Source: Metabacillus malikii (GTDB lineage Bacteria; Bacillota; Bacilli; Bacillales; Bacillaceae). From it: a stretch of 64,000 nucleotides of DNA. Shown here piece after piece: positions 36,937 to 45,808 of this stretch. Below the pieces are notes generated by a model. That model had not been told where the DNA came from and ran no database searches. It saw only the letters and a list, made by a program, of their open reading frames with translations. The stretch's first letter is position 1. Each line of letters opens with the position of its first letter. The stretch spans positions 1 to 64,000 of the forward strand of contig NZ_JAUSUD010000010.1 in assembly GCF_030813355.1 (NCBI RefSeq), given 5' to 3'. Both the position numbers and the translations under genes were made by a program.

Positions 36937-37854
36937 GTGAATAAACATGATGGTCAGAGGTTTCATGTCTATATTCGGGGGATTTTATTAATTGGGTTTA
37001 CACTCCTCATGATGAAGCTCGTGTTGACTGGTAACATGACAAACTTCATCGCACCAAAAATGCTCCCGTTTAGTTACTTTGCTATTGTTGTATTTTTATT
37101 GCTAGGTGTATTACAAATCTGGCGTAGTGGTTCAAAGAAGCATGACATTCATTGTGATTGTGGAGATTTACATGAGCGACCGTCAGCATTCCGTTCTTTT
37201 TTTGTTTATCTAGTTTTTATTATCCCGATTGTGACAGGGTTTCTATTTCCTGATATCGTCCTTGATAGTTCTGTTGCAGCTAAGCGTGGATTTAAATCAT
37301 CACTTGCACAAAATGGACAAACCGAGAATTCAGCTGAAATCTATGTAGAGGAATTAGATGAAAGTGTAGGTGGACGAATCGCTGAATCCACAAATATTCC
37401 GGATGTGCCGTTGGAGCATCCTGAAGGGTTTGAAATTCAGGAGCGACCAGAAGGTTTTTATGAAGAACTGAAATCAGACATGCTACAAGCGCAGACGATT
37501 ACGTTTACGGAGGAAAATTATATTGCAATGACGACAATCCTTGACCAAAGTCCTGAAGAGTTTGTCGGTCAAGAAGTGGAAATGGTCGGATTCGTGTATC
37601 GAGAGGACAATTTTGAAAAAGATCAATTTGTTGTCGCTAGATTTGGGCTTTCCTGCTGTGTAGCGGATGCATCTGTATATGGAACTCTTGTTACAGTACC
37701 CAATGGGGAAGAGTATGGGGATGACCTATGGGTAAAGGTCAAAGGAGAAATCACGACGACGAACTATGAAGATTGGACATTGCCTTATGTGAAGGTAAAT
37801 AAAATTGAGAAAATCAAACAGCCGAAAGAACCGTATGTCTACGAGGCATATTGA
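36937..37854 (+). CDS. ycgQ: UPF0703/TIGR03943 family permease partner (YcgQ-like)
   Basis: 305 residues. Three or four membrane helices fill the first 115 residues with a His/Cys segment KHDIHCDCGDLHERP (about 69-83). The C-terminal extracytoplasmic domain has FVGQEVEMVGFVYREDNF and RFGLSCCVADASVYG, the TIGR03943 signature. GTG 36937 follows AGGAGGGATC. 12 bp after YcgR; the two form one unit. The Cys/His segments fit metal handling (inference). Confidence 0.88.
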   Translation: MNKHDGQRFHVYIRGILLIGFTLLMMKLVLTGNMTNFIAPKMLPFSYFAIVVFLLLGVLQIWRSGSKKHDIHCDCGDLHERPSAFRSFFVYLVFIIPIVTGFLFPDIVLDSSVAAKRGFKSSLAQNGQTENSAEIYVEELDESVGGRIAESTNIPDVPLEHPEGFEIQERPEGFYEELKSDMLQAQTITFTEENYIAMTTILDQSPEEFVGQEVEMVGFVYREDNFEKDQFVVARFGLSCCVADASVYGTLVTVPNGEEYGDDLWVKVKGEITTTNYEDWTLPYVKVNKIEKIKQPKEPYVYEAY

Positions 37855-37859
37855 ACGAA

Positions 37860-37906
37860 GAAAAGGATTAATCCCTCTATTTAATAAGTTGAGGGACTAG
37901 TCCTTT
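37860..37906. terminator. Bidirectional terminator between ycgQ and ytzI
   Basis: AAAGGATTAATCCCTC and GAGGGACTAGTCCTTTTTT form an interrupted stem with T runs, A-rich on the other side. Confidence 0.85.
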
Positions 37907-37907
37907 T

Positions 37908-38066
37908 TTAGTTTGATGGATGATGCTCTTTTTCTTCATCATCATATTCAGGTTTTTTTATCGGATCAACTGTATGTTTGTATTGATAGGCTTTATTTGT
38001 CGTAAGAACACTTAATAAGAGAACAATTATTACAATAATAATACAAATAATAAAAATGACCTTCAA
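37908..38066 (-). CDS. ytzI: YtzI-like small membrane protein
   Basis: 52 residues: one N-terminal membrane helix (KVIFIICIIIVIIVLLLSVL) and the tail TTNKAYQYKHTVDPIKKPEYDD, matching the Bacillus YtzI pattern. Start TTG 38066 is chosen because GGAGG lies 8 bases before it; an ATG upstream (38111) precedes the ribosome site. Function unknown. In B. subtilis it also lies in the luxS-dps neighbourhood. Confidence 0.8.
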   Translation of the reverse strand: MKVIFIICIIIVIIVLLLSVLTTNKAYQYKHTVDPIKKPEYDDEEKEHHPSN

Positions 38067-38405
38067 TAGTGAATCCTCCAATTTATGAAAAATATTTGTG
38101 ATTAAAATCACAGAGTAACAAGTTGTTGACTAGTAAACTAAAAAGGAACGACCCCAAACATTCAAAACGTCTCTATTAACAGATGAATATTTATTGTGAT
38201 CTCTAGGTTCCATCAGTTGTTAACCCTGACTGTCTAATAGAGTACTCCTACTAGTGTTAACTTGATAGCAACTAGCATAACAGTTCGTACCCGTATTTTA
38301 CCATGAATGATTTTATTATTGGCTTTTTTCTAACGGAACGCATTAATTAATCGTATACTTACAAGAAAAAAAATGAGATGACGAAACGCCTAAATAAAAT
38401 AGCAT

Positions 38406-38431
38406 GTTTCGGTAAAAGCTATAGAGGGTAA
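38406..38431 (+). promoter_or_regulatory. Sigma-B-like promoter of dps
   Basis: GTTTCG (38406-38411), 14-bp spacer, GGGTAA (38426-38431) against the sigma-B consensus GTTTAA-N12-14-GGGTAT. B. subtilis dps is a sigma-B gene, which supports the call. The rest of 38067-38400 is AT-rich without recognised features. Confidence 0.7.
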
Positions 38432-38467
38432 GCATTTAATAGAGACGAAAAAAAAGGAGGAATTCAA

Positions 38468-38908
38468 ATGTCAGACAAGTTAATCCAAACAGTGAATAAG
38501 CAGGTTGCGAATTGGACGGTTTTATATGTGAAATTACATAATTATCATTGGTTTGTGAAGGGTGCGAATTTCTTCACGCTACATGAAAAATTTGAAGAGT
38601 TTTACAATGAAGCAGCAATTCATATTGATGAGTTAGCTGAGCGGTTGTTGGCGTTACAAGGAGCACCTGTTGCAACAATGAAAGAATGCTTAGAGCTTTC
38701 ATCAGTTAAGGAAGCGGAAGGAAATGAAACAGCAGAGCAAATGGTACAATCTCTTCATGATGATTTCCAAATGCTAGCTGAAGAGTTGAAAGAAGGAATG
38801 GATTTAGCTGGCGAGGTGGGCGATGAGACTACTGGGGATATGCTGTTAGCAATCCATCAAAGTTTAGAGAAACATAATTGGATGTTAAAATCATTCCTAG
38901 GTAAATAA
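38468..38908 (+). CDS. dps: Dps ferritin-like DNA-protection protein
   Basis: 146 residues, forms a 12-mer shell oxidising and storing iron. The ferroxidase ligands at the dimer interface are in [37 protein letters not shown]: His about 27, His about 39, Asp about 54 and Glu about 58. C-terminal [13 protein letters not shown] is typical. ATG has AAAAGGAGGAATTCAA. The sigma-B-like promoter suggests general stress control. Confidence 0.95.
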   Translation: MSDKLIQTVNKQVANWTVLYVKLHNYHWFVKGANFFTLHEKFEEFYNEAAIHIDELAERLLALQGAPVATMKECLELSSVKEAEGNETAEQMVQSLHDDFQMLAEELKEGMDLAGEVGDETTGDMLLAIHQSLEKHNWMLKSFLGK

Positions 38909-38914
38909 AATGAG

Positions 38915-38953
38915 TGAGGGAGTCTAACAAAGCTGTTGGACACCCCTTTTTTA
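38915..38953 (+). terminator. Terminator of dps
   Basis: GGGAGTCTAACA / TGTTGGACACCCC stem followed by six T. Confidence 0.8.
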
Positions 38954-38994
38954 TGTCTACTGAGACTTGCTGATTTATCAGAAACAACCTCTAA

Positions 38995-39210
38995 TTAAAA
39001 TAACTCTTTTTCACCAAGCTCAACTGAAAGTTTATCAGTCAAGTATGCTGTCACACAATCTGATAATTCTTGACTAGATAATTGGTTCAACCAAGATAGC
39101 ATTTCTTGTTTGTCCATTCGATTGATCGTAGATTTAACATATGCTTGAACATCTTCTTCATCAGCTCGAAATCGGCTGACATCGATTGCTCGAAATAACT
39201 TATTCGTCAT
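38995..39210 (-). CDS. Small conserved-looking hypothetical protein
   Basis: 71 residues, mostly helical and polar: MTNKLFRAIDVSRFRADEE, then KSTINRMDKQEMLSWLNQLSSQELSDCV and an acidic end. No membrane segment. Ribosome site AGGAGGTTACTGATACG precedes ATG, so the gene is credible. I do not recognise the family. It converges on dps and is divergent from the gene at 39348. Confidence 0.7.
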   Translation of the reverse strand: MTNKLFRAIDVSRFRADEEDVQAYVKSTINRMDKQEMLSWLNQLSSQELSDCVTAYLTDKLSVELGEKELF

Positions 39211-39347
39211 CGTATCAGTAACCTCCTAATAAAACTGCTTATTAATAGGTTTCACATTTTGGAAATAATCTATCCGAAAATGTCCGGGAATAATAATAGT
39301 TACCGTCGAGAAAAATAAGCAAAGGTTAGATAGAAGGGGTTGTGAAA

Positions 39348-39677
39348 ATGGATTCCAAAAAAACATATTATATTAATGTAGCTGATGGTCAAATTAGCCA
39401 ATTACAGACTGCTTCATCCTGGAATTTTAAAATAGAAGCAACAGACGACGAAATTATTAAGCTGCGGGAACTGTTTGATAATGTTCATGCGTCAGACTGG
39501 AAAGGTTTTTACCGAGCGCATACACCGTATATCCAATATCATTACGATAGGGAAAATGACGCAGTTGACAATACGAACAAGCAAATATATCAAATGATTT
39601 ATGAGCTCGGTGATGACGAAGCTCGTGAACTAATTCGAACTGAGGGTATCCTTTCGAAATTGGAACAACAAGAATAA
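39348..39677 (+). CDS. Hypothetical cytosolic protein (Bacillus-type)
   Basis: 109 residues, acidic. SSWNFKIEATDDEIIKLRELFD, FYRAHTPYIQYHYDRENDAVD and YQMIYELGDDEARELIRTEGIL resemble a small Bacillus family sometimes labelled hydrolase, though no catalytic motif is visible. ATG 39348 follows AGAAGGGG at about 9 bases; GTG 39342 is the alternative. Function unknown. Confidence 0.75.
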   Translation: MDSKKTYYINVADGQISQLQTASSWNFKIEATDDEIIKLRELFDNVHASDWKGFYRAHTPYIQYHYDRENDAVDNTNKQIYQMIYELGDDEARELIRTEGILSKLEQQE

Positions 39678-39824
39678 ACTTATACAGCGCAACAACATTG
39701 TGATAAGATTTGTATAGACGAAAATCAGCTGCATGCTGATGGGAAGATGAATACGTATACAAATAGGTTTGATTTAAGTTAGGCTAGAAACATGTAAACA
39801 GCCTATAATAAAGGTTTGTGTAGT

Positions 39825-39945
39825 TTCTTACATGGTGTTTGAGACTCCGAGATCGGCAATGTACAAATGGAGACCTCCACAGTTGCATATGCTAAAGGAG
39901 TCTTTCAACCCGTTGAAGGGTGAAGCCAGAACATACAAAACCATA
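39825..39945 (+). other. Possible structured RNA region before ytkD
   Basis: Within the 344-bp gap 39678-40021 (no ORF) several pairings are visible: AGACTCC with GGAGTCT, GGAGACCTCC as a local hairpin, and TTCAACCCGTTGAA. Together they suggest a folded leader. It does not match any riboswitch class I can recall, and chance pairing is possible. Confidence 0.3.
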
Positions 39946-40021
39946 TTTTAAAGCCTATCATTTTAAAACAGATAAAAAACACTTATGCAAATTGCGCATG
40001 AAAGTAGATTGAGGGATTAGC

Positions 40022-40495
40022 ATGTATCGGTTTATCGATTATTATCACAATGAAGTTCACTTATCGTTTGAAGATCATCCTTTTTGTGACGCCCCGAAAC
40101 ACGTCTGGGTCGTCTGTCGTTACTTAGATAAATGGCTATTAACAGAGCATTCTGATCGTGGCTATGAATTTCCAGGCGGGAAAGTAGAAGAGAATGAAAC
40201 AGCTTTAGAGGCTGCGATTCGAGAAGTAAAGGAAGAAACTGGAGGAACGATTGAAACAATTGATTATATTGGACAGTACAAAGTAAAAGGAAAAGAAAAA
40301 ACGATCGTAAAAAATATTTACTTTGCAACTATACGGGAGCTAGTCAAACAAGACCATTATTTAGAAACGTTAGGTCCAGTATTACTAGAAGAAATTCCTA
40401 GGCAAGTGCAAAAAAACCGTCAATATAGTTTTATTATGAAGGATGAAGTTCTCCAAAAAAGTTTAGAAGAAATAAAGAGAAGATTTTCTATATAA
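40022..40495 (+). CDS. ytkD: Nudix hydrolase YtkD (8-oxo-dGTP diphosphatase type)
   Basis: 157 residues. The full Nudix box GGKVEENETALEAAIREVKEETGG (GX5EX7REUXEEXGU) spans about residues 57-80. B. subtilis YtkD hydrolyses 8-oxo-dGTP and also acts in RNA 5' pyrophosphate removal. The start ATG follows a weak AGGGATTAGC site. It lies next to dps, in keeping with oxidative-damage control. Confidence 0.92.
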   Translation: MYRFIDYYHNEVHLSFEDHPFCDAPKHVWVVCRYLDKWLLTEHSDRGYEFPGGKVEENETALEAAIREVKEETGGTIETIDYIGQYKVKGKEKTIVKNIYFATIRELVKQDHYLETLGPVLLEEIPRQVQKNRQYSFIMKDEVLQKSLEEIKRRFSI

Positions 40496-40502
40496 AGAAG
40501 GA

Positions 40503-40613
40503 AGATAACATCATATTTGTCATACATTGAATACATAAGGGAGCATGAATGAAGGACTGAAATCCCTCTATTCATGATAGTGCCCTATGCAATTTGTGTG
40601 ACAGATGTTATCT
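40503..40613. repeat. Long imperfect hairpin between ytkD and ytlD
   Basis: GATAACATC (40504-40512) pairs with GATGTTATC (40604-40612); inside, TGTCATAC pairs with GTGTGACA, and AGCATGAAT with ATTCATGATAGT. It covers the whole space between two convergent genes and probably serves as a bidirectional terminator, although T runs are poor. Confidence 0.6.
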
Positions 40614-41428
40614 TATCCTATTTTCCGGTTTTTTATTAATCTGTTTTCAAGTAGTTCAACACCTTGATACATAATCGTTGCAAAGATGGCAATGATGAGT
40701 AGGCTTAATAACACTAAGGTGAAGTTGAAAACTTGGAATCCGTAAATAATCATATACCCTAATCCTTTTGCAGAGACGAGAAATTCCCCTACAATGACGC
40801 CTACCCATGAAAGACCTACATTCACTTTTAACGTTGATACGATCGTTGGGAATGAAGCTGGCAGTATTGCTTCTTTAAAAATTTGTGATCGAGTGGCCTC
40901 AAACGTTCTAAGCACTTTCACGTAGTTTTCATCAACTTCTTTAAAGGCCGTATACACAACAATTGTCGTAATAATGACTGAGATAATTGTACCCATAGCA
41001 ATAATTGAAACAAATCCAGGTCCAAGGGCAACAATTAAAATTGGACCAAGAGCAACCTTTGGCATTGCATTTAGGATGACTAAATAAGGGTCTAGTATGT
41101 TTGATAATCGTTCTGACCACCATAAGAGTGCTGCAAGTAAAACCCCTAAAAGTGTTCCTAAAATAAACCCTAAAACTGTTTCAAATAAGGTAACCCCAAT
41201 ATGTGGCAGTAAAGAGCCGTCACTTAATTTTGATACAAAGAGGTCCCAGATTTTCGACGGAGAACTAAATAAGAGTGGATCAATCCATGCACGCTGACCT
41301 GCAAGTTCCCATAGCCCAAAGAAGCAGATGAAAATTAATAGTTGATAAAAGCGAACCCAGCGCTTTTCTACTTTTAACCCATGCTTGTAATGCTTATGGA
41401 GAAGGTCAATTGTTTCCTTCTGATTCAA
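40613..41428 (-). CDS. ytlD: ABC transporter permease YtlD (SsuC/TauC family)
   Basis: About 271 residues with six membrane helices. The permease motif [32 protein letters not shown] (about 187-218) is the EAA loop region of nitrate/sulfonate/taurine importers. TTG 41428 is chosen: it follows GGAAGGAGCTGGAGCAAC and overlaps the end of ytlC by 23 bases. Part of ytlA-ytlC-ytlD. Substrate cannot be told; relatives take up alkylsulfonates, nitrate or thiamine precursors. Confidence 0.9.
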   Translation of the reverse strand: MNQKETIDLLHKHYKHGLKVEKRWVRFYQLLIFICFFGLWELAGQRAWIDPLLFSSPSKIWDLFVSKLSDGSLLPHIGVTLFETVLGFILGTLLGVLLAALLWWSERLSNILDPYLVILNAMPKVALGPILIVALGPGFVSIIAMGTIISVIITTIVVYTAFKEVDENYVKVLRTFEATRSQIFKEAILPASFPTIVSTLKVNVGLSWVGVIVGEFLVSAKGLGYMIIYGFQVFNFTLVLLSLLIIAIFATIMYQGVELLENRLIKNRKIG

Positions 41429-42185
41429 GTTGCTCCAGCTCCTTCCATATTTGTTGGAATAGCGTTGAAAATAACGGATGTTGTCTAGCATGAAAAGGAG
41501 TAATTTCTCTTAATTCATTTGGAATTACATATGTTCGCATAATCGTACCAGGTCTTCGTGAAAAGACGAATACGCGGTCACTCATGGCAATTGCTTCCCC
41601 GATATCATGTGTCACGAGTAAAGCAGTCTTGTTAAAATCTTTTAATGTTTGCACAACTAAATCCTCAAGCTTTAATTTCGTTTGATAATCAAGTGCGGAA
41701 AATGGTTCATCTAGTAGGAGGATTTTTGGATTCGAAGCTAATGTGCGCACTAAAGCGGCTCTTTGTCTCATTCCACCTGAAAGCTGATGTGGATACTGTT
41801 TTCCAACACTTTCTAGCCCCAAATCTTTTAGTAATGCTAAAGTTTTTTCTTTCTTTTCTTTCGTATTTTCTCCGATGACCTTCAACCCTAATGTGACATT
41901 TTCCTCAATTGTTTTCCAAGGAAATAAATAGTCTTGTTGCAGCATATAGCCAATATCTGAATCTGGTTTTGATATTGTTTTACCTGTTATCGACACAGAT
42001 CCTTCTACCGGTTTAATAAGTCCGGCGATTATCGATAACAAAGTCGTTTTCCCACACCCACTAGGGCCAAGGAAGGAAATAAATTCTCCTTCCTCAATGG
42101 AGAGATTAATATTTTCTAATGCAACTGTAGCTGACTTTTCTGTAAAATAAATATGCTGCAGATGATTGATTGTTAAAAATGACAT
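41406..42185 (-). CDS. ytlC: ABC transporter ATP-binding protein YtlC
   Basis: 259 residues. Walker [10 protein letters not shown] (about 41), Q-loop [12 protein letters not shown], signature LSGGMRQR (about 139), Walker [14 protein letters not shown]-loop LVTHDIGEA: the NitT/TauT subclass. ATG 42185 has AAAGGAGGGTCC; upstream in-frame starts lack a site. It lies between its substrate-binding and permease genes. Confidence 0.93.
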   Translation of the reverse strand: MSFLTINHLQHIYFTEKSATVALENINLSIEEGEFISFLGPSGCGKTTLLSIIAGLIKPVEGSVSITGKTISKPDSDIGYMLQQDYLFPWKTIEENVTLGLKVIGENTKEKKEKTLALLKDLGLESVGKQYPHQLSGGMRQRAALVRTLASNPKILLLDEPFSALDYQTKLKLEDLVVQTLKDFNKTALLVTHDIGEAIAMSDRVFVFSRRPGTIMRTYVIPNELREITPFHARQHPLFSTLFQQIWKELEQLESEGNN

Positions 42186-42201
42186 GTAAACGGACCCTCC
42201 T

Positions 42202-43191
42202 TTACTTTCCACTGACATCCTTTGCAAATTCGGTATTTACTAATGTTTCATAATCAATTCGGGCTGGGAGCTCACCAGCTTCATCCATAATATCTTGTAA
42301 ATTCGTCCATTCCTCTTTATCTAATATAGGGTTCTCAGCGTAAGAGCCTTGATTCTTATAACGTTCGACAACGGTTTCGATTATATCTTTTTCCGTGTCT
42401 TCAAATTGTGGGGCGATCGCTTCAGCTATTTCTTTGACATCTTTTTCTTTAACCCATTGCTGAGCTTTATAAATCGCAGCTGTAAATTTCTTGACTGTAT
42501 CGGCATTTTCTTGTAAATAGCTTTGCTTACTCATAAATGTTGTGTAAGGTACTTTCCCAGATTCAGTACCAAATGAAGCGACAATATGCCCGGTTCCCTC
42601 TTTTTCAAAAATACTTGCCTGTGGTTCGAAAAGCTGTACATAATCTCCAGTGCCGGAAGCAAATGCTGACGGTATATTTGCAAAATCAACATTTTGGATG
42701 AGCTCTAAGTCTTGTTTTGGGTCAATCCCATTTTGTTTTAGTACATATTCACCCACCATTTGGGGCATACCACCTTTACGTTGTCCGAGGAATGTTGTAC
42801 CTTTTAATTGCTCCCATTCAAAGTTATCGATTTCATCACGGCTCACAAGGAAAGTACCGTCAGTTTCCGTTAATTGTGCAAAGTTAATTACAGGGTCTGA
42901 TGAACCTTGTGCTTCGACATAGATGGATGTTTCCGAACCGACGAGGGCAATATCTGAACCGTCTGAGAGGAGGGATGTCATTGTTTTATCTCCACCCCAT
43001 GTAGTCGTTAATTCTACATCAAGACCTTCCTCCTCAAAAAAACCTTCAGACATTGCTACGTAAAGCGGTGCGTAAAAAATAGAGTGAGTTACTTCAGCGA
43101 GTCGTATTTTTTCTGTTTTCGCCTGATTACATGCTGACAAGGTAATGACAAGCATACACGAGAGCAGCGCTGTGAATAACCATTTTTTCAT
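42202..43191 (-). CDS. ytlA: ABC transporter substrate-binding lipoprotein YtlA
   Basis: 329 residues, periplasmic-binding fold of the NMT1/THI5/SsuA family anchored as a lipoprotein (signal ends TLSACN, Cys about 21). LAEVTHSIFYAPLYVAMSEGFFEEEGLDVEL (about 29-59) is the family start, and SDGSDIALVGSETSIYVEAQ holds the ligand loop. ATG 43191 follows TAGGAGGTATTTTC. First gene of the ytlACD unit, which has 16-bp and overlapping junctions. Confidence 0.92.
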   Translation of the reverse strand: MKKWLFTALLSCMLVITLSACNQAKTEKIRLAEVTHSIFYAPLYVAMSEGFFEEEGLDVELTTTWGGDKTMTSLLSDGSDIALVGSETSIYVEAQGSSDPVINFAQLTETDGTFLVSRDEIDNFEWEQLKGTTFLGQRKGGMPQMVGEYVLKQNGIDPKQDLELIQNVDFANIPSAFASGTGDYVQLFEPQASIFEKEGTGHIVASFGTESGKVPYTTFMSKQSYLQENADTVKKFTAAIYKAQQWVKEKDVKEIAEAIAPQFEDTEKDIIETVVERYKNQGSYAENPILDKEEWTNLQDIMDEAGELPARIDYETLVNTEFAKDVSGK

Positions 43192-43355
43192 GAAAATACC
43201 TCCTAGATGCAAATTGCATCAGTATATTCGATAAGTAAAAATTTCCCAAATGATAGGATATGATAGTATATGAATATGTCTTATGATAATTTATGAAATC
43301 ACTTAAAATGTGTGAATGCCTATAGCACAAAATAAACAGAAAGCGAGTTGCTTGT

Positions 43356-44135
43356 ATGAATGGCACAATAATTAGCAAGGTGAAATATCCTTCTCCTAAT
43401 CGACAGATTGAATTGTGGGAAATTACATATATGTCAAATCAGTTAAAAGTAAAGGGCTTATTAGCTGTACCGAAAGCAGAAGGCTGTTATGATGGGATGC
43501 TATATTTAAGAGGAGGCATAAAAAATGTAGGCATGGTCAGAATTGGCCGCATTATCCAATTTGCTTCTAAAGGGTTTGTTGTGATGGCACCTTACTACCG
43601 CGGAAATCAAGGTGGTGAAGGAAATGAAGACTTTGCTGGTGATGATCGTTTTGATGCGATTGCTGCAATTGAGCTATTAAAGGAACATGAAAAGGTGAAC
43701 AGGCAACGTATCCATGCCTTTGGATTTTCTCGTGGTGGTGTAATGGCACTGCTTACGGCAATTGAATCAAAGGAAATTCGCTCTGTTGTGACATGGGGTG
43801 GGGTTTCTGATATGTTTTTAACATATATGGAGCGAGAAGACTTGCGGAGAATGATGAAGAGAGTCATTGGTGGGAGTCCTGCAAAGTTTCCGAAGCGTTA
43901 TGTATGGCGTACTCCACTGTATAAATTAGAAAAATTAACTGCACCGGTCCTGATTATACATGGTGTGAAAGATAAAAATGTTTCAGTCGAGCATGCTTAT
44001 CGATTAGAAAAGCGTATGAAAGAATTAGATAAACAAGTAGAGAGCTGGTATTTTGAAGAGTTTACACACTATTTTCCTCCTGCGATTAATAGAGAAACGT
44101 TGCATCGTCTCTGTGTCTGGATGAAAAATCACTAA
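43356..44135 (+). CDS. ytmA: Alpha/beta hydrolase YtmA (prolyl-oligopeptidase-like)
   Basis: 259 residues of the S9/dienelactone-hydrolase-like fold. Nucleophile Ser in HAFGFSRGGVMAL (about 128), Asp in HGVKDKNVSVEHA (about 207) and His in EEFTHYFPP (about 230). GGIKNVGMVRIGRIIQFASKG and APYYRGNQGGEG are family segments. No signal peptide. The substrate is unknown. The ribosome site is weak (AAAGCGAG). ytmB follows as in B. subtilis. Confidence 0.88.
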   Translation: MNGTIISKVKYPSPNRQIELWEITYMSNQLKVKGLLAVPKAEGCYDGMLYLRGGIKNVGMVRIGRIIQFASKGFVVMAPYYRGNQGGEGNEDFAGDDRFDAIAAIELLKEHEKVNRQRIHAFGFSRGGVMALLTAIESKEIRSVVTWGGVSDMFLTYMEREDLRRMMKRVIGGSPAKFPKRYVWRTPLYKLEKLTAPVLIIHGVKDKNVSVEHAYRLEKRMKELDKQVESWYFEEFTHYFPPAINRETLHRLCVWMKNH

Positions 44136-44203
44136 GCAGACTAAACAGTGAAATGTTATGATAGAAGTGTATGATAGCTTGTTATTAAAAGGAGGTTTTC
44201 TTT

Positions 44204-44446
44204 ATGGGAATGCCTGTTGAATTTAATACAATGATTGTGACAAAGGGAAATGAAAAACGAATTGAGGAAAATGTTTTCGAGCTCACGAAGGAAGGCTTTC
44301 GGATTTATCCAATCGAGATTCCTCTAGAAGTTAGAAAGACGATACATGGAGAACTTATCGGTGAGGCTGTCGTTGAAAAGCTCGAGCTTCAACGAAATCA
44401 GACAACCATTTTATACCGGTTAATCGCGTTAAATACAACGAACTGA
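44204..44446 (+). CDS. ytmB: DUF2584 protein YtmB
   Basis: 80 residues: MGMPVEFNTMIVTKGNEKRIEENVFELTKEGFRIYPIEIPLEV, the DUF2584 pattern found beside ytmA in Bacillus. Strong site AAAGGAGG 8 bases before ATG. Small beta-rich cytosolic protein, function unknown. Confidence 0.9.
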   Translation: MGMPVEFNTMIVTKGNEKRIEENVFELTKEGFRIYPIEIPLEVRKTIHGELIGEAVVEKLELQRNQTTILYRLIALNTTN

Positions 44447-44510
44447 ACTAATGTGACTATATAAAAATTGAAATTAAGTGACACTATTGTTTTTACGAGG
44501 TAGTTGTTCT

Positions 44511-44785
44511 GGTTGATTTCCGCACCAGTACTCTCCAATAGTGGAGGAGGTGGTGACCACATAGCTCCGGCGTTACGACAAGTAAACTTCAGGTCATCAC
44601 CCTACCACCATCATCGATTCGCCGAAGGAACGTCGTAATTCCTTTAGTCTTAGTCGATGTCCGTCTGAGTTTGTACTCAATGGGAAGCTTGCCCCCGCTT
44701 TTCAAATACCTCTGCGTAAACGCCTTCTCACGTTTCGCCTCTCCACACATCCCGCAGGAGTCTCGCAATCAGATCCAATCAATAT
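44511..44785. repeat. Dispersed Bacillaceae repeat, long form, copy 2 (reverse)
   Basis: Reverse-complement relative of the copies at 22690 and 61210, ending in TCCCGCAGGAGTCTCGCAAT. It contains the same internal ~150-bp part (AAACTTCAGGTCATC, ATCATCGATTCGCC) as copy 1, so it is the long form. GGTTGATT at 44511 pairs with AATCAA near 44774. More diverged than the other two. Confidence 0.8.
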
Positions 44786-45029
44786 ATTATTTATTTCGTA
44801 CATAAAATCTCAAATAAACAAAAACAATGTTTGCGTTCATTTAGGTGGTTTATTTTATTTTCAGCCTCATTTCCTACGTCAAGTATGTATGATAAAATCT
44901 AAATTTCGAATGAATTAAACTAATAATTTGCAAAAACAAGGGTAAGACTATTAAAGAGATAATAGAATCTTTATATCATTTGTCGTCTTTTAATAGTAAG
45001 TTTAGATGAATACTTTATTAGCTTTAAGC

Positions 45030-45059
45030 TTGACAGTAGGTGTAACAGTACGCTAAGAT
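45030..45059 (+). promoter_or_regulatory. metK promoter
   Basis: TTGACA (45030-45035), 18-bp spacer, TAAGAT (45054-45059), about 17 bp before the first riboswitch helix. Confidence 0.75.
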
Positions 45060-45076
45060 ATTATCTTGAACGGATT

Positions 45077-45252
45077 CTCTTATCCCGAGCTGGTGGAGGG
45101 ACAGGCCCTATGAAACCCAGCAACCTGTATCAAAGGAAAAATCAATGAGTTACACAATAGCAATTACTCTATTTCGTGTGAATTTCTATGAGATTTTTTC
45201 CGGTGCAAAGGTGCTAACCTGAAGCAAGGCAAAAGCCCTTGATCGATAAGAG
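45077..45252 (+). promoter_or_regulatory. S-box (SAM-I) riboswitch
   Basis: P1 strands CTCTTATC (45077-45084) and GATAAGAG (45245-45252). The core GAGCTGGTGGAGGGACAGGC followed by CCTATGAAACCCAGCAACC, and later GGTGCTAACCTG, is the classic SAM-I pattern. It senses S-adenosylmethionine, here upstream of metK. The domain is about 176 nt, longer than the usual 110-150, because the arm between GCAACC and GGTGC is expanded (about 45127-45210). Confidence 0.95.
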
Positions 45253-45272
45253 CGAAAGGCGTTGAACGATTA

Positions 45273-45309
45273 CAAAACCTTTCCTCAACAGGGGAAAGGT
45301 TTTTTTTTT
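45273..45309 (+). terminator. S-box expression-platform terminator
   Basis: AAACCTTTCCTC-AACA-GGGGAAAGGTTT followed by a run of T. It lies 20 bases after P1 and is presumably formed when SAM is bound. Confidence 0.93.
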
Positions 45310-45344
45310 GAAAAGTGAGATAGTATATATTCTTGTACCTAGTC

Positions 45345-45615
45345 TTGTTGTCTAGCTCCAGGCGCCATCGGCTCGAGGTGTAAGCCATGCTGTCTAGAAG
45401 GAGAAAGATAACAACCTTCCAGCCAGCCTGTCTTATGCTTGTCGCCGATAAGCAGGCGTCTTGCGCTTTTCCTATAAAGGTACATAATAATTCTGTTCAC
45501 AAAACATGCCAACGTGATTCTAAGGAATGTGCGGTCGCCCCTTATATAGTACATAAAAAAGTTAAGATTTTTATGTGTATATAAGGCTAGGCGCTTTAGC
45601 GAAACCTGCTGCTCT
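45345..45615. repeat. Dispersed Bacillus repeat between riboswitch and metK
   Basis: Contains GTCTAGCTCCAGGCGCCATC and GGCTCGAGGTGTAAGCCA, then CTTATGCTTGTCGCCGATAA and CAGGCGTCTTGCGCTTTTCC, pieces of a repeat that I know from many Bacillus genomes. A further segment ends GGCTAGGCGCTTTAGCGAAA and CTGCTGCTCTGGAGG. It adds about 270 bp to the metK leader. No ORF. Confidence 0.75.
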
Positions 45616-45808
45616 GGAGGTTGACTCAACTCTTTCTATCAAACGACTGATACATAATGTTTATCACTAGTACACATTTGTATCTAGGTGTTAGTAGTTG
45701 AAGGAGTCAGAAGTTATTAATCAACCTCTAATGAGTAACTAATAGGTATTACTTAGGGAAGAGTTCCGGATCAAATATAATAACCGAAAAAACGAGGAGG
45801 AGCAGTAT

